Source: Romanomermis culicivorax (taxonomy: Eukaryota; Nematoda; Enoplea; Mermithida; Mermithidae). From it: a stretch of 64,000 bases of DNA. The position numbers and the translations under genes are program-made. A model generated the notes under the pieces. It ran no database searches, had not been told where the DNA came from, and was given only the letters and a program-made list of their open reading frames with translations. The stretch lies in the NCBI GenBank assembly GCA_963922205.1, contig CAWUHX010000126.1, positions 62,001-126,000 of the forward strand, read 5' to 3'. Positions 22,668 to 34,985 of the stretch are shown piece by piece. How positions within the stretch are numbered: position 1 is the stretch's first letter; the number at the start of each line of letters is the position of its first letter.

Positions 22668-23953
22668 CCATGTATCACATTCTTTTTTGCTTTTTTTATT
22701 TTTCCACCAAAATTCTTTTGATACATGATCTGCTTATCATATGAAAAATATATTCCCAATATATTTATTGTATTTCTAACTTGACAATTTCTTAATTTTT
22801 CTTTCCTGTTCTTGTTTTCCCCAAGTCCAAGAATCTGTGTTTTTTTCAGGTTTATTCTGAGTCCTGATGCACCCGAGAAGTTTTCTATGCATTTAAGAGC
22901 TTTTTCAAGATCAGCCTCATTTTCTATGAGAAGAACTGTGTCATGTGCATACATTGAGACCTTGTTTATCTGATTATACGTTTGCAGACCTATGTATTCT
23001 TTTGACTCTCTCAGGTTTATTGCCATACATTCTATGGCACAAATAAACAAATATGGTGATATGGGACAACCATGTCTCACTCCTCTTTGAAGTTCGAATC
23101 TTTTTGTGGAATAGCCCATGTTTGCGACAACTGCTTCTGCTTTATTGTATAGTGTTTGGATCCATGTGCAGAATTTATCTCCTATATTGAACGTTTTTAA
23201 AGCCGTGATCATGAAATTTCTGTCCAAAGAGTCGAACGCTTTTTCTATGTCTAAGGATACTAAGTAACCTGAACCATTTGTTGATTCATAGTGTTCTATT
23301 ATATCTAATAGATACCGTATGTTTTCACCTATATATTGATCTGGAACGAACCCTTTTTGATCTTCATTAATTATGTGCTTAATCAGTGATTTTAGACGAG
23401 TAGCAAGTGTTTTTGCTAGTATTTTATAGTCTACATTTATCAAGGATATGGGTCTCCAGTTTGCTAGATCCAAAGTATCTTTATCTGGTTTGGGGATCAG
23501 TGTTATGATACTTCTTCTATGGGAATCGGACATGATGCCCTTATCTAGATTGTAGTTTAGACAGTTTACTAGAGGTATTTGCACTATGCCCCAAAAACTT
23601 TTGTAAAATTCTACTGTAAGTCCGTCATCTCCTGGCGACTTTCCATTTTTCATTGTTCTTAAAGTATTCAAATATTCTGTCTCCAATATATCCTTTTCCA
23701 AGTTTTCTTTTTGTTTTTCCGAAATTTTTGGATGGTCCGAAATATTCTCATTAAGATACTTTTCTTGTTCAGGACTACTGTAAGTTGTTTTATTTTTGGC
23801 ATATAATTTTGCATAAAATTTATAAAGATTTTGGGATATTTCTTTTGGGTTTTCAATTATATTGCCATGATGGTTGCGTAGAGCATTTATGCTTTTCTTG
23901 TTATAGTTTCTTTTCTCCATATTCAGAAAATATTTTGTGGGTTTTTCACCCAT
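22664..23953 (-). pseudogene. L1-type ORF2, reverse transcriptase part, catalytic Asp lost
   Basis: The 429-residue frame contains the RT blocks S-P-G-D-D-G-L-T (about 106), N-W-R-P-I-S-L (about 165), S-L-D-I-E-K-A-F-D (about 233), R-G-V-R-H-G-C-P-I-S-P (about 290) and Y-A-H-D (335-338). The family consensus is Y-A-D-D; here the first Asp is His (CAT), which would abolish metal binding. The Asp in S-L-D-I is kept. The following ORF2 section continues in another frame. Confidence 0.85.
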
Positions 23954-23979
23954 TAGATTCCACCTGATTTTGGTTTTTT

Positions 23980-25080
23980 CTAAGGAGAAGATTGCCTTTT
24001 TTCCATTATCAAATTTAGTTCTATTCTCAATTGTTTGTACCTCGGGTCATATCTATCAACCTCTTTTTTGTCTATTTTTTCTTCTATATCTTGGAATTGT
24101 TTCCTGAGGTCGGATTCATGATTTCTACGTTCTTTTGCTATTTGTTTACAGTATATTATAGTTTCGGCTCTTATTCTATATTTTATGAACTCCCATGTCT
24201 TTGCTGCCTCCAAGCAGTGTCTTGCAGTTTCCTGTGTAGCTTCTTCTACAGTCTCTTTCAGTAATTTTTGGTAGGTTTCATCTTCAACCAGTGAGTTATT
24301 GAAATGCCAGAAACCTGGTCCTCTTTTTTTAAAATTTTGACCTGTCAGTTTAAAATATATTCCATTATGGTCTGTAGGTAAGCCACTTATCATGTCACAA
24401 TTGCTGATTTCATTTATTAATTCCTCCGATGCAAAAAAGTAATCTAGTCTACAGCCGAAAGTTGATTTTTGTTGATACCAGGTGTATCTTTTCTTTGATG
24501 GATTTTTACATCTAAAGGTGTCGACTAGGTCATAGCTTGAAATGTGATTCAGGAAGTTTTCTGTTGATCTGGTTTTACTGTTTAAGTTGCCACCTGTTTT
24601 ATCCAGTTTAGGGTTTAAGGTTAAATTGAAATCTCCTCCTATTATAGTGGGTAAATTATTCACATTGAATTTCCTCAGTTTTTCAAAGATTTCGTTCCAA
24701 AAAGTCAGCTGATCTTTTTCATTAACTGGTGCATAGACGTTCATGATAATTAATGATGAGTCATCAAGTTTCAACTCTAGTAGAATGTATCTGCCTTTTT
24801 TGTCGAGACAGCTTTTTGTAATAGTGTGTGAGAAAGTATTATTAAACAGAATCGCGACTCCCTTACTGTTTGTTTCTCCAAGCGAGAACAAAATTTTGTT
24901 TGAGCCACAGCCCCATTCTAATTTTAACCTATTTTCCATAGATTTAACTGTATGTGTCTCTTGGAGAAAAATTACGTCATAGTTTTTGCAGTGTGTAAAA
25001 ATAGTTTTCCGTTTTGTCTCCAAATTAATTGTTTTAACATTTAAAGAAAAAAAACTAAGATTATAAGACATAAAAAACAA
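23980..25080 (-). pseudogene. L1-type ORF2, endonuclease part
   Basis: This 366-residue frame starts at an ATG and carries the apurinic/apyrimidinic endonuclease signatures of non-LTR retrotransposons in order: an N-terminal S-L-N-V block, L-Q-E-T-H near residue 40, N-V-Y-A-P near 114, G-G-D-F-N near 147, R-L-D-Y-F near 210 and a T-D-H-N catalytic pair near 236. These residues nick target DNA for reverse transcription in this family. The frame ends 27 nt before the RT frame, in a different phase, so ORF2 is interrupted here by a frameshift. The domain itself is complete. Confidence 0.85.
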
Positions 25081-25562
25081 GTATACACTAGGGTCACACT
25101 TTCTTTTCCATTGTTAACATAGTACATTTATTTTTGTGCGTCAACTTTTTTTTTTTAAAAGAAAATTGAAATATTTTGCTATTTTTGACAAATCAGAATT
25201 TTTAATTGTAACTTTTTATATTTTGAAATGAGTACTCTGCACACGTTGTGGGCAGAGTCAAGAAAAAACAGCCTTTCGGCTCGAGTATAAATCACGAGTT
25301 TAAGTATCCCCGAAGGGACCCTCAGTCACCTAGAAGCACCGGTGAAAGAGTAACAGTGCATAAGCTTCATATTAACAAAATTAATATCATACTATCTAGA
25401 TACGAGAAAAAATATTTTTTCACAAAAAACACGTCAATAACAAATATGACGGAAGAAAAACAATCAATAAATTAACAATTACCTATGTTAGTATACAAAC
25501 ATTTACCAAAAATTAAGTAAACATATATAAAAAACACATTAAAATTAAGTTTCGGCTTACTT

Positions 25563-26112
25563 TCATTGATTTTGTTGTTTTTTCCTTTTTTCTTCCCTTT
25601 GCTGTTTGGTTAAGTCGTCAGCCCAAATCACTAGAGGCTTCCTGTCTTTGTTGAAGAGCCCAAGGTTCCTGATGAAGCCGGCTGCAGTGGCTTTGTGCTC
25701 AAACAATGAGAAAATTGTTTTAATCTGTCTTGGTGAACTTTGACCTTTGGGGGAAAAGACGCCAATCCATTCAAAACCGAAATTTTTGACAGTGTCCTCT
25801 GGAATTTTCATAATTTGAATGAAAAACTTACGGAGTTGCTCTTTTTTATCAACTTGTTTTGTTTTGACGTCCATCGGGAACAAATCGAACAGAAAGTTGT
25901 AGAACCAGATGATCTTTTTGCGGCCTAATCTTTCTAGTTGCTCGATTCAATTTTGGGCTTCGTCCATTCGTTCCAGCATGTTACTTGTCGAATTTTCCGA
26001 TAGTTCGTTGTTTTGGATAGATGGGTGTTGGTTATGCTCGGATTTTCAGGATTTTTTAGACAAATCCCCACATTCGTCGTTATTTTTTCGCTTGTTGGCC
26101 ATAATGTCGTAA
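25563..26112 (-). pseudogene. L1-type ORF1, frameshifted
   Basis: Two overlapping minus-strand frames, about 26112-25930 and 25883-25563, follow each other in the ORF1 position. The second encodes about 105 residues with W-I-G-V-F-S-P, F-I-R-N-L-G-L-F and a strongly basic end (K-x-x-R-E-E-K-R-K-K), consistent with the nucleic-acid-binding C-terminal part of a LINE ORF1 protein. The frames are offset by one, so the gene is broken. Assignment rests on position and basic character; no full domain could be confirmed. Confidence 0.5.
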
Positions 26113-26437
26113 AACGAAATAAAATAGATCGATTTGCTAATTTTCCAGGTAGCAAAATATATGATTGCTAATATTGTTCATAAGAAATGTGGAAAAAATA
26201 ACGTTTGCCACCAATAATATCAGTATTATCGAAAATGTCTAGTTTATGGAATGGTTTGCCACACAAAAAAATAACTGACGCCAATGTGCACAATGCAAAT
26301 TTTTTATAGATTATTGTAGTGACCCTACATGTATACAAACGACTAGGCACAAACAACGGTGAGTGTAGGCAGCATACGAAAAAAGTACAGATAAATCTAA
26401 AAAACAACCGCTCACCAGCCTTGCAAAAGAACAACTC

Positions 26438-26453
26438 TCTGATGGAAAGATTT
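26438..26453 (+). repeat. Target-site duplication of the L1-type element, right copy
   Basis: Identical to 21158-21173 and borders the 5' end of the LINE. Confidence 0.85.
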
Positions 26454-26559
26454 GCTCTAAACCAGATGACATTTTCAAAGGGTCAGATCTACATACTATT
26501 TATTGAAACAATTATTCAAAACAATCTGATTTCAGTAGTTCACTTTCATATTCTAAATT

Positions 26560-27834
26560 AAGATAAACATCACTGAATCCTCATAAAGTTTTTCTTCATC
26601 TTCAACACCACATTCTTCTTTCAGGTCGCTGCTATAAAATGTACTAGGTTCTTCCCGACAACAGCTGGCTTCCCTAGCCCAGAATTAAGTAATTTTGACA
26701 AAAGATAGATGGATTCCTCCTTATTTCTTCAGTGACAACATCAGTATTGATTTTTTGATGATATACAATGCCACTGTTGTATTTTTCCAGCAAGTATTCA
26801 CATTGTTTTTCTGTCAAGGGACGTCATATCTTGTGCTTCTTTAAAGCAATTTTTTTCCATAACATCAAACAACTCAGTTTCATAAAACAATTGAAGAGCT
26901 TCTTGAACTTCAGGCAAGCCAGGGGTCAAGCAAACACTTTGTAGTGTTCTACTAAAGCTTTGTATTGCCATATCACATAAACTTGTTCACTATGGCATTA
27001 GCCTGTGGTTACCTAAAATAAGATGCTGCAACAAGTTGCAATGAAGTACAAAAATCTTTATACAGCCTTCTTCAGGACAGTTGAAGGCACTGCTTTCCAT
27101 TTTATATGGCTCATCAGTAGCAGCTGGAAGATCTTCAGATTCTTCTTCAAAATTGGTGATTGTGTTTTTTGGATCAGTAGAAATTCAGAACATTGATGTT
27201 GAAGAAGTGAAACCTCTGGCTAGTCTTCATAAACCACATGATGGACTTCAAGCTTTGGTAACTGTTCAAAATTCAATATTTTCATCTTGGATATGCTTCC
27301 AGTACCAACCTTGTAAGTTTTTGTTGTCTTGATTTCAGTAGATGTGGACTGGAAATTGAAATAGCTCCTGATACGAACTGCTTTAAGATTTCTTGAGTGG
27401 GATTTTGAGATTGCCAGTGATGAATGATGTTCTCTTGACTTTCCCATGTGTTGTAGCACACCTGATGAATTCTTCAGCAGTTGTAGATCAATTGTTTTCC
27501 TTTATAAACAGTCGAACTTGCCTCTCTATTGGTGCAGCTATTCGGTCACATGGGTCTTTAACAAATTGTGGTTCAGAGAAGTCCCAGTTCTCTAAAGTCA
27601 CGCCTGTTTTTTGAGATATTGTTGGCACCATGAGCAAGGTTGGGGAGCCATGAAAACATCCAGCATTAAAAGATCACAAAAAAGCTGTGTTGATTGTGGG
27701 CTGCTCTACCTTGATTTTTGTCAATGTGTCAGTCAGTATTCCAATAATTGAATTACTGTCTTGTGCAAGTGACTGACCAATGTGTGGTAGCGTAGAAACC
27801 ACTTTTATAACAAACATAACAGTTTTCGCTGAAG
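26560..27834 (-). pseudogene. Relic of the large transposon's internal gene
   Basis: In the minus-strand translation around 27680-27500 there is N-A-G-C-F-H-G, then G-V-T-L-E-N-W-D-F-S-E-P-Q and, after a gap of three residues, D-P-C-D-R, followed by I-K-E-N. The spacing N-A-G-C-[FY]-H ... F-S-E-P-Q ... C-D-R is one I associate with transposon-derived proteins in invertebrates, but I cannot name the superfamily. Many frameshifts and stops separate the pieces. It lies between the inner end of the right TIR and the nested LINE, as expected for the autonomous gene of the TIR element. Confidence 0.4.
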
Positions 27835-28708
27835 ATTTGAACAATCTTTCATCTTATAGTTAAGCGAAAGAACATGGCTTTTCTAATTTTTAACATGATG
27901 CAACTTGGTGGGTAAGTAGCCACATAATGTGACTGCAATGTAGTCGATTTGGACTAGAATTAATAATATTCCCACTAAATGGAACACCAATTCACACCTG
28001 AAGTTTTTTCAACAATATCAAGAATAAATTTCACTTTGTGTAATTTCCCATGTAAGGGATAAAGATATTATGATCAAACCTTGTGGGTATATAGCCAAGA
28101 TGTCAGCCTGCAATGCGTAAAAGTTTTGGTTGAATTGATAGAATTTTGGGTAAATGAATGCATTTTTAAACAAAAAATTTTATAATTTGATTCAAAAATG
28201 TCTTTCACTTGTTTCACTGTGGCACACTCATTGGTTTTTTTTTATTTTGACAAAACTTTGTAGGTATGTGGCCAAGGGGTCCAGGCATAACATGGTGGAG
28301 TTTAATCAATGAGACTCATAATTTGACTCTATGAGATACAAAAATGTGTGAATTTGAGTCATTGACAACTGCTGCAAATTGGAATTTAAAGTGTAGTGTA
28401 AACCATAATTTTGATGCTACATATATCTATATGTATCATGCATATACAATAAACATTGTTACATTCACTGACAGAGTTTTATTCATCGACATTGCATAGC
28501 ATGGCCTCCAATGATTGTGACCTAGAATTTCGAAAATTGCAAAAAATTTGAACCTTTGGATAGATGTTACAATGGGAATTTAGATTTCCAGAATAAACGA
28601 TTACTGGCATGTCGTTCCACACAAAAATTGTACAAAATATGTTTTTTTGAGGTATGATTTTTTTTTACTTATCACAATCTTGGTCGAGTCTTGAAGAAAT
28701 TGTGTCTT
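27835..28708 (-). repeat. Right terminal inverted repeat of the large transposon
   Basis: Mirror image of 20240-21083. It ends outward with AGAAATTGTGTCTTA next to the CR1 linker coding region. Confidence 0.75.
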
Positions 28709-30350
28709 AATTTCTTCATTAGTTCTAAAAAAACAAGATAGAAGTCATTGACAGTAATGCATTGTTCAAAAAATCTGTCCAATCGACTTTTGGCAGATAA
28801 GTTTGAAGAGATTCGTAATCAGCTTTCCTGAAATCAAATTTATCATCATAAATGAGTTTATCCTTGATTCTAACATTGATGCTAAAATTTAGGGTACAAT
28901 GGTAACTCGTAGAAAAATTTTCCCCTTGTGGTGCATTTATTCACAAGACCAGGGAAATTACAGAATATTAAATCCAAAAAATTATGGCCACGAGTTGGTT
29001 TTGTTACAAATTTCTCAAAACCATTTCTTGTCAAACAATTATGCAATGGAAGGGTAAAATTGTCAATATGAGAAGGATGTCCATACTGTTTCAAAGTTGG
29101 TAGATTGCAACACAAAATTTAAAACGCATTATAAATTTACCCATAAGTTCAATGTCATATCTGGGTGCTGTATAACAGAGTATGACTTAAGTTTGACACC
29201 AGTCAAAATAGCTTCAAATACTACAGCATCAGGTAGAGATTTTTCAGGGAGTATTTTCGAAACTTTAATGTTTAAATTTTCCGATATACAGCAGCAATGC
29301 CACCTCCATTCTGACGCTTCCTATCACAGAATAATACCTCATAATCAGTGTCAATACAAATGAGAGCATCTGGGATCTATTCAGATAACCATGTTTCAGT
29401 TATGAAAATTATGTCAAATTCTAAGGACATCAGTAAGTCATGGAATTCTATAAGCCTATTGACAATGCTACATGCATCGAATCGAATGCATTTTAGTTTT
29501 TTGCTTCAATACTATTTCCATTTTTTCCTATCAAAAATTCTGTCAAAGAAAATCAAAAGAAGAAAATCTGGCCTAGCACCTATGCAGTAATTGCAATCAA
29601 CTTCATCCCATTGATTTTCATTCATAGCTTTGATCAACTCGCTCTTTGCTGATGACGAAGTGCATTTAAATTTAATGATACGTGGTAATTTAATATTACC
29701 ACGCCCTGTTTCTGGGCCAGAACAACTAGCTCCTACAATGTTGTCAGCTGGAAATCCTACCTCAAGCGCGAAGGATTTAACGTCCTCTAATATAGTTGAA
29801 TTGTCCTCAGTACAAAAGTCAAGCAGGACAGTGGATGTCCTTTTTCCCATCAGCGTCAATATTATTTTTACAGACTGAAACAATTCAGTCGGTGTTGATG
29901 AACGGTGGGGACTGCAATAATTTAGAATTCTTCATAGTAAAATCAATAACAACCTGTTGAATTTCGTTCATTTTGGAGAGCAAATTTGACTCCATTTTCT
30001 TGATGTAATTCTCCAAATTGTTAAAATGTTTATTTAATTGAACGAATTTTTTTGCCATTGGCAAGCAGATTGAACAAAAAAAAGTCGAGCAGAATCTTTA
30101 AGGCTGTCATAATAGGCATCTGAAATATTTCCACAAGTTGCATGGACCCAAAGTTGACAATAATCGCATTGTATTGCTCGATCATTTTTATTGACAGTTT
30201 TTATGCACACAATGCATGGACAAATACGTTGAGACTGTGAAGATGTCATCAAATTTTTATGTCCCATGATGAAATCTTGATGTTGAAGTTGAACAATGAT
30301 TAAGTAATCTTCGACAGACGATTGCAAGATGTCAGCTTGCCCTTAATATT
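28709..30350 (-). mobile_element. CR1-type LINE, 5' part: ORF1 and endonuclease
   Basis: Minus strand, upstream half of the element at 18275-20239. ORF1-like frames at 30327-30034 contain a PHD-type zinc cluster (C-x2-C, then C-D-Y-C-x2-W-V-H-x2-C), found in ORF1 of CR1-group LINEs, and 29883-29512 continues it. Endonuclease pieces follow: D-I-I-F-I-T-E-T-W near 29410, N-F-L-D-L-I-F-C-N near 28960, then the linker K-A-D-Y-x-S-L near 28820. Frame changes and stops abound. The TIR transposon interrupts the coding sequence exactly after the M-K-K of the linker. Confidence 0.75.
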
Positions 30351-30814
30351 TTTGGGTAAAAGTTTGTTGCATCACAATAAGCTCAACAACAGACTTTATG
30401 ACTACTGTCATTTTTGATGCTATGTCTTTTATTATATATTTTTGTACAATAAATGCTTGAATACTCCTGAGTGTTTGGATATCTGCATTTGTAGCTTTTA
30501 ATAGAAAATAACACAAAAGTCGGGAATTTCAATAAGAGTGGGATTCAGAAACTTTTAAACATGTTGAACTCTCATTTCATCAATAAAAATGAGGAGAAAG
30601 AAAAAATAATTGCATATTCGTACAATTAGTGTTACCAGTTAAGTTATATGACTAATTAGCAAAATACTATACATAAAAAATCATTGAAAAACCAAAACTT
30701 AGCCCTCTGTTTTTCAAATAATTTTGGTGGCTGTAGTGGAACTGTGACTATAGTGGGGCGGTGGCAATTGTAGGATGGCGGCTCTATGTGAAATGAGTGA
30801 CCCATATACCCTCA
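30351..30814. other. Probable CR1 5' end and AT-rich intergenic DNA
   Basis: No ORF or repeat boundary is distinct. The CR1 5' end cannot be placed exactly. Confidence 0.25.
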
Positions 30815-31467
30815 GCTACCCTCTGTGGTCCATGGGAGATTTCAAACTTACTTCTTACTCTGACACTAACTGGACAAGTCTGAGCTAGTGTCAAGAGGAA
30901 TATCATGCCTACGTTGCAGAGGATTTCTTGATTGTAAAGTATGCATATTATTATTGAATTCCAATGCAATAAACACAAATAAAATACAAATAAATGAAGT
31001 GCCATGAAGGTAGCTAACAAAATCGTAACGCCTACCTAAATGCAAATGTGTCCGGGCGCAGGGGTCACTATAACTCAGATAAATTGCAGGGTCAAGATAA
31101 GAATAAAGAATACTAAATGATACTAATAGATCTTGGCTGAATAAAAAACGTAGATAAAAATGTCAACAGCATGACACACCACACTATCAGTAAACCGTGA
31201 CAGAATGTCACCAGTAGACTAGGCATCAATCTTTTTTCGAGAAATAAAACAGGAAACAAGACGAAGAAAGGTGTTAAGCAAAAATTGTAAATGCTATGCA
31301 AAATTTGCCATCTATTTGTTTTTGTACCAAAAATTGGTATAACACAAACCGTTTTGACATTTTTGTTTATCCAATGAAAAGTGGACCTACTTTAACGATA
31401 AAGAACTTCAGAAATGAAATAAATAATGACAGAGGACCAACGGTCAGAGAAATTGACCCTCTGACAT
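30815..31467 (+). repeat. Dispersed repeat copy 3, about 650 bp
   Basis: It starts near CTGTGGTCCATGGGAGA and ends with GACCCTCTGACA. Both ends match copies 1 and 2; the middle diverges. An AATAAA-rich patch lies at 30965-30990. A TA-flanked MITE starts immediately after it. Confidence 0.5.
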
Positions 31468-31468
31468 G

Positions 31469-31720
31469 TAGTCCGTTTTTTTATTAAATGCTTCCAAATA
31501 GAAAAGTGACACAAATCAGTATCGTCGTCAAAATCGTTGACATAGAGTTCTTACTGTAAAGTTTTTCACTCGAAAAATTGTTAAAGGTTAGGTCAGTATG
31601 GTAATAAATTTCCATTCCTCTGTGATATATTGTTCATCAGAAAATTGTGAAAATCTGAAATACTATTTGCTTTCCATCACTTTCATTATTTAGAAGCATT
31701 TCAGAAAAAAGATGATTTTA
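31469..31720 (+). mobile_element. TA-flanked MITE, copy 1
   Basis: It has GTCCGTTTTTTTATTAAATG at the left and a degraded TAGAAGCATTTCAGAAAAAA at the right end. The interior shared with other copies includes AAAAGTGACACAAATCAGTA, ACTCGAAAAATTGTTAAAGG and CTGAAATACTA[TC]TTGCTTTCC. Confidence 0.7.
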
Positions 31721-32652
31721 GTTAGACACGATTGGCTATCAGCTCCTTACCAAAAACTGGAAAACGTTCAATATTCGCCAAGTTATAGTGAATGTAAGTT
31801 TATTCTACAGTTTATCATAGGGAGCTCATATACATGTTACTCTTTACTTCGCCTAGTTAAAGTCTGTTAATTGACTCCAATTCACGGATGGCCGATTGAT
31901 GCACTTTTTCGTGATTTCAAAATTTTTTAATTGATAAAAACTGACTTTTGCATGTTGCGTAGAATCTAAATAAAATATAATGCAGATTAGATGGTTCATA
32001 AATTTGCTTAGCATCCACTTATGTCCTAGTGTCTATGAAGCTGACGATAATGAACTGAAAAGCATACGAAAATGACAAAAATCTGTAAAATCGACCTTTC
32101 TTTTTACAGAATCTTCCAATTTATCTGTTGAGGGAAAATGAATGTCATCAGTCTCACTATCGGCATCAAAAATTACCCTATATGTGTAATTTTGAGGCAC
32201 AACTTAGTTTTCACTTATCACTACGAAGCTAAATCCTCTCAGGCATTATGTCTTAACTTCTGCAAAGGGCTTCTCTTTTGCTAAATGGTATTTTACCATC
32301 TTTGGGAAGCCATATGTGCTATCGTTCTCGTTGAGCGATTAGTTAGTTATTTGATCAATACAACAGATTTATGACTAAACATGGCAGTTAGCTGATTGAA
32401 AAATGGAATCTCCAAAAATAGCCAACAGTTTTCAAACTGTCTGAGCAATATTGGAGCAGTATTTTATTTTTGAAATCATTCAGTGTAGCTCAAGACTTGT
32501 GAATTATTTCAATTTAGATCTCCTGATCTCTCAGGAAAAATTAAAAATAGAAAGAACGAATGAATTGAGCAACTCAACAATGTCCTAATATCGTGTATCA
32601 AAAGATATATAATGTATCCCACTGAAAGAAAAGCACCAGGAACATACGATAC
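31721..32652. other. Intergenic, nothing recognised
   Basis: AT-rich, only short chance ORFs. Confidence 0.3.
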
Positions 32653-32872
32653 TACAGTTTGTTTTTTATAAAATGCTTCTAAAGTGAAAAAGAACAAAAA
32701 TCCACCATGTCGTCAAAATCGCGTACCCAAAGCTTTCGCAGTAGGATTTTTCATTCAAAAATTGTTGAAGGTCGATTCGATAGGCTCACACGGCAGAAAA
32801 TTGTAAAAATCTAAAAGACTACTTGCTTTTCACTTTTATAATTTAGAAGCATTTTAAGACAAACAGGCTATA
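32653..32872 (+). mobile_element. TA-flanked MITE, copy 2, diverged
   Basis: The ends CAGTTTGTTTTTTATAAAAT and TTTAGAAGCATTTTAAGACA are inverted repeats. The interior is the most diverged of the five copies and about 30 bp shorter. Confidence 0.65.
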
Positions 32873-33809
32873 TCTGAATGTAATGAGATTGAGTACGTAT
32901 ACATACCTATATAGATATTGTCATGTTCATATGAATAGACGCATAAGATTGACGCAGCTATTCCCTGACACGTTTTTCAAATTGATGCAATTTTTATATA
33001 TTCAGTTGATATTAGCATGAATTTGCATTGATCTTTGAAGCTGGTTATATTACGAATTTAGAAAATTCGAAGATGAATGAACAAGTGAATAGCCGAAGAA
33101 CGACGCCCACATCTATACAAATAGATTATAAGATCATAAAAATCGAGAAATAGAAAAGAATGGAATCAATAGATTTGTGTTATTCGATGTTGTACAATTT
33201 TATTGTCTTCAAAATAAGAGTGTGCTAATTCGGTATTTTGATGCTTCCACTGCTATGTGTGATTATTACCAGTCTTTTTAACTCTAAATATTTTGGTTCG
33301 AATAAGATAAAACGCTATAGTGTTACAACAATACTATCTACTACTTCCTACATGCTAAACTTTGAAGGAAAAGAGTATTTACGAACTTTCATACTATTAA
33401 TAGAACTCAAGTTTTGCATAGCCACTTCAAATGACACGATATTTTTTTTTGTATTTTCGCAGATCATTTGAAGTATTTAGGAGTGTTTGAAACTTGCTGT
33501 AAGTTTGGCAGTTTCGACGCAAATATATAGGGGCTTTGTAAACACCATAACATTTGGCAGCAAATACAGTGATACCATAACTAAGTCGATGTAAGTACAA
33601 TTATTGAAGGATGACGAAAAAACAGAAAACCCATTCCTAGATACCTAGAACGTTGTAAATTTGTAAATTTTGAAAATTTAATTTGTCTTGCAAATTAAAT
33701 GTAAATTTGTCTGCACTTCCCGATTTCCTGTTGCTGACCTGCATGTCAACTTCCTGATTGCAAAAAAGGCAGCAACAAGGTGCTCAACAGAATGATTCGC
33801 ATCTCTTGA
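32873..33809. other. Intergenic, nothing recognised
   Basis: A 77-codon plus-strand ORF at 33238-33471 has a hydrophobic start but no other support. Confidence 0.3.
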
Positions 33810-34575
33810 ACAAATTGTTTGTGATCTGAATCAGAATTAGTTTATGATGGCCATTTATCAGAGCAAGCAGACGAAACTGTGAAACCCAAAAAATTGAGGA
33901 ACTCTCAGCGTACTCGTACCAAAAGTTATTGGGCTAGGCAGGCGCCAGTGGTATCTAGGGATTGGTGTTGAACTTATATTAACCTATCAGTTTTATGATT
34001 TCTCGGAGAAACATAGTAACGCTCTTTTTTGTCTAGACAATTAATATTTATATACGAGACTGATATTTTTGTTTGATCATCATCGTTCCAGAGGAAACCG
34101 GGTTGCATTCATATTCTTTATCCAGGGTGCATCTAAAATACAGAAGAGAAAATTGTCTAATTAAACATACAGAACTTGCATTTGAACTTGTCTTATTTAA
34201 CTTGAACTTGTTTAAATGATTTATGGTATTTGTTACCTCTAGTCATATTTCACGAGTGATTTTCTAAAGCGCAAAAAGTTGAGAACACAACAGTGGTGTG
34301 CAAAAAAATGCGAAATTATTTAAGTCTTAAAGTTATACAGTCCGATCTCTATTTTCCGATCCACTTTTTCATGCTCTATCAATAGAAAGTAAGCATTACA
34401 ATCTGTATGGATTCACCTCTAGCATTCACTTGATTTCTTAATCAACTGCAGCATTATTAACCAGTATCTAGTCCTGAGCTATTCATCAGGGGTAATTATA
34501 ACTCTTTAGGTTAAGTGCATTTTTAATAATTTATTCAAAAATCATACTCTAGTTCATTACATCATATGCATTGGG
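33810..34575 (+). repeat. Dispersed duplicate of 8540-9290
   Basis: Same block order as the first copy. It lacks the expanded ATGATTACTCACTC array. Part of its right end (about 34430-34580) also resembles 45030-45160. Confidence 0.65.
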
Positions 34576-34985
34576 ATGCACAAAATTTTTTAAAAGTTTT
34601 CGATTTCCTTCTTTTCTAAAGTACAAGTTGACGTCCTGAAGGCTTTTTCTTGTGTTATCCGCGGGCAAAAACGACGCAATATGACTTGCAGAAAAAATTA
34701 GTTGCTATGTACTTTATAACATGGAACCTTGCTCAATGTAAACAATACAGCACTTAATCGGTATTCTGACTTTTACAAGTTGGGTTCTTAGGTATATAAT
34801 TAGGGTTCAACAGTTTGTAAGATCCCACAAACACCCTTTTTAATCTGCAAAAATATAACAATCATACAAGCAGTGTAACATGCATACATTAGAGTAATCA
34901 TTTCACTATCACGGTACCTTGCGTCTCATTTCCAACCCACGCAATCATCTACCTCGAATTTGAACTTACCATCTAAAATAAGAAA
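34576..34985. other. Intergenic
   Basis: No gene or repeat noted. It ends at the A preceding the Helitron-like element. Confidence 0.3.

Larger units (their letters stand above)
21174..26437 (-). mobile_element. L1/Tx1-type LINE, near full length, 16-bp target duplication
   Basis: The 16-bp sequence TCTGATGGAAAGATTT flanks both sides (21158-21173 and 26438-26453). The left copy runs directly into a T-tract, the minus-strand poly(A) end. Between them, on the minus strand, come a 5' UTR, a short ORF1, an AP-endonuclease, a reverse transcriptase and a Cys-containing C-terminus, the layout of L1-clade LINEs. It sits inside the large TIR transposon and is therefore younger than that insertion. 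Confidence 0.9.
20240..28708. mobile_element. Large DNA transposon with about 850-bp terminal inverted repeats
   Basis: The left arm 20240-21083 is the reverse complement, with scattered changes, of 27835-28708: the outer AAGACACAATTTCT, then GTGATAAGTAAAAAA, CAATGTCGATGAATAAAACT and the inner GATGAAAGATTGTTCAAA all appear in mirror order. It lies within a CR1 LINE. Dropping the insert brings the two CR1 halves into register between M-K-K and W-N-L-F, so it inserted without a large deletion. Without the nested L1 it is about 3.2 kb. The interior keeps traces of a transposase-like gene. The duplication length is uncertain (2-4 bp, TA-rich). Confidence 0.75.

Noticed and set aside
29630..29878. 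Plus-strand ORF opposite CR1 ORF1
   Set aside because: Antisense shadow of the LINE coding region.
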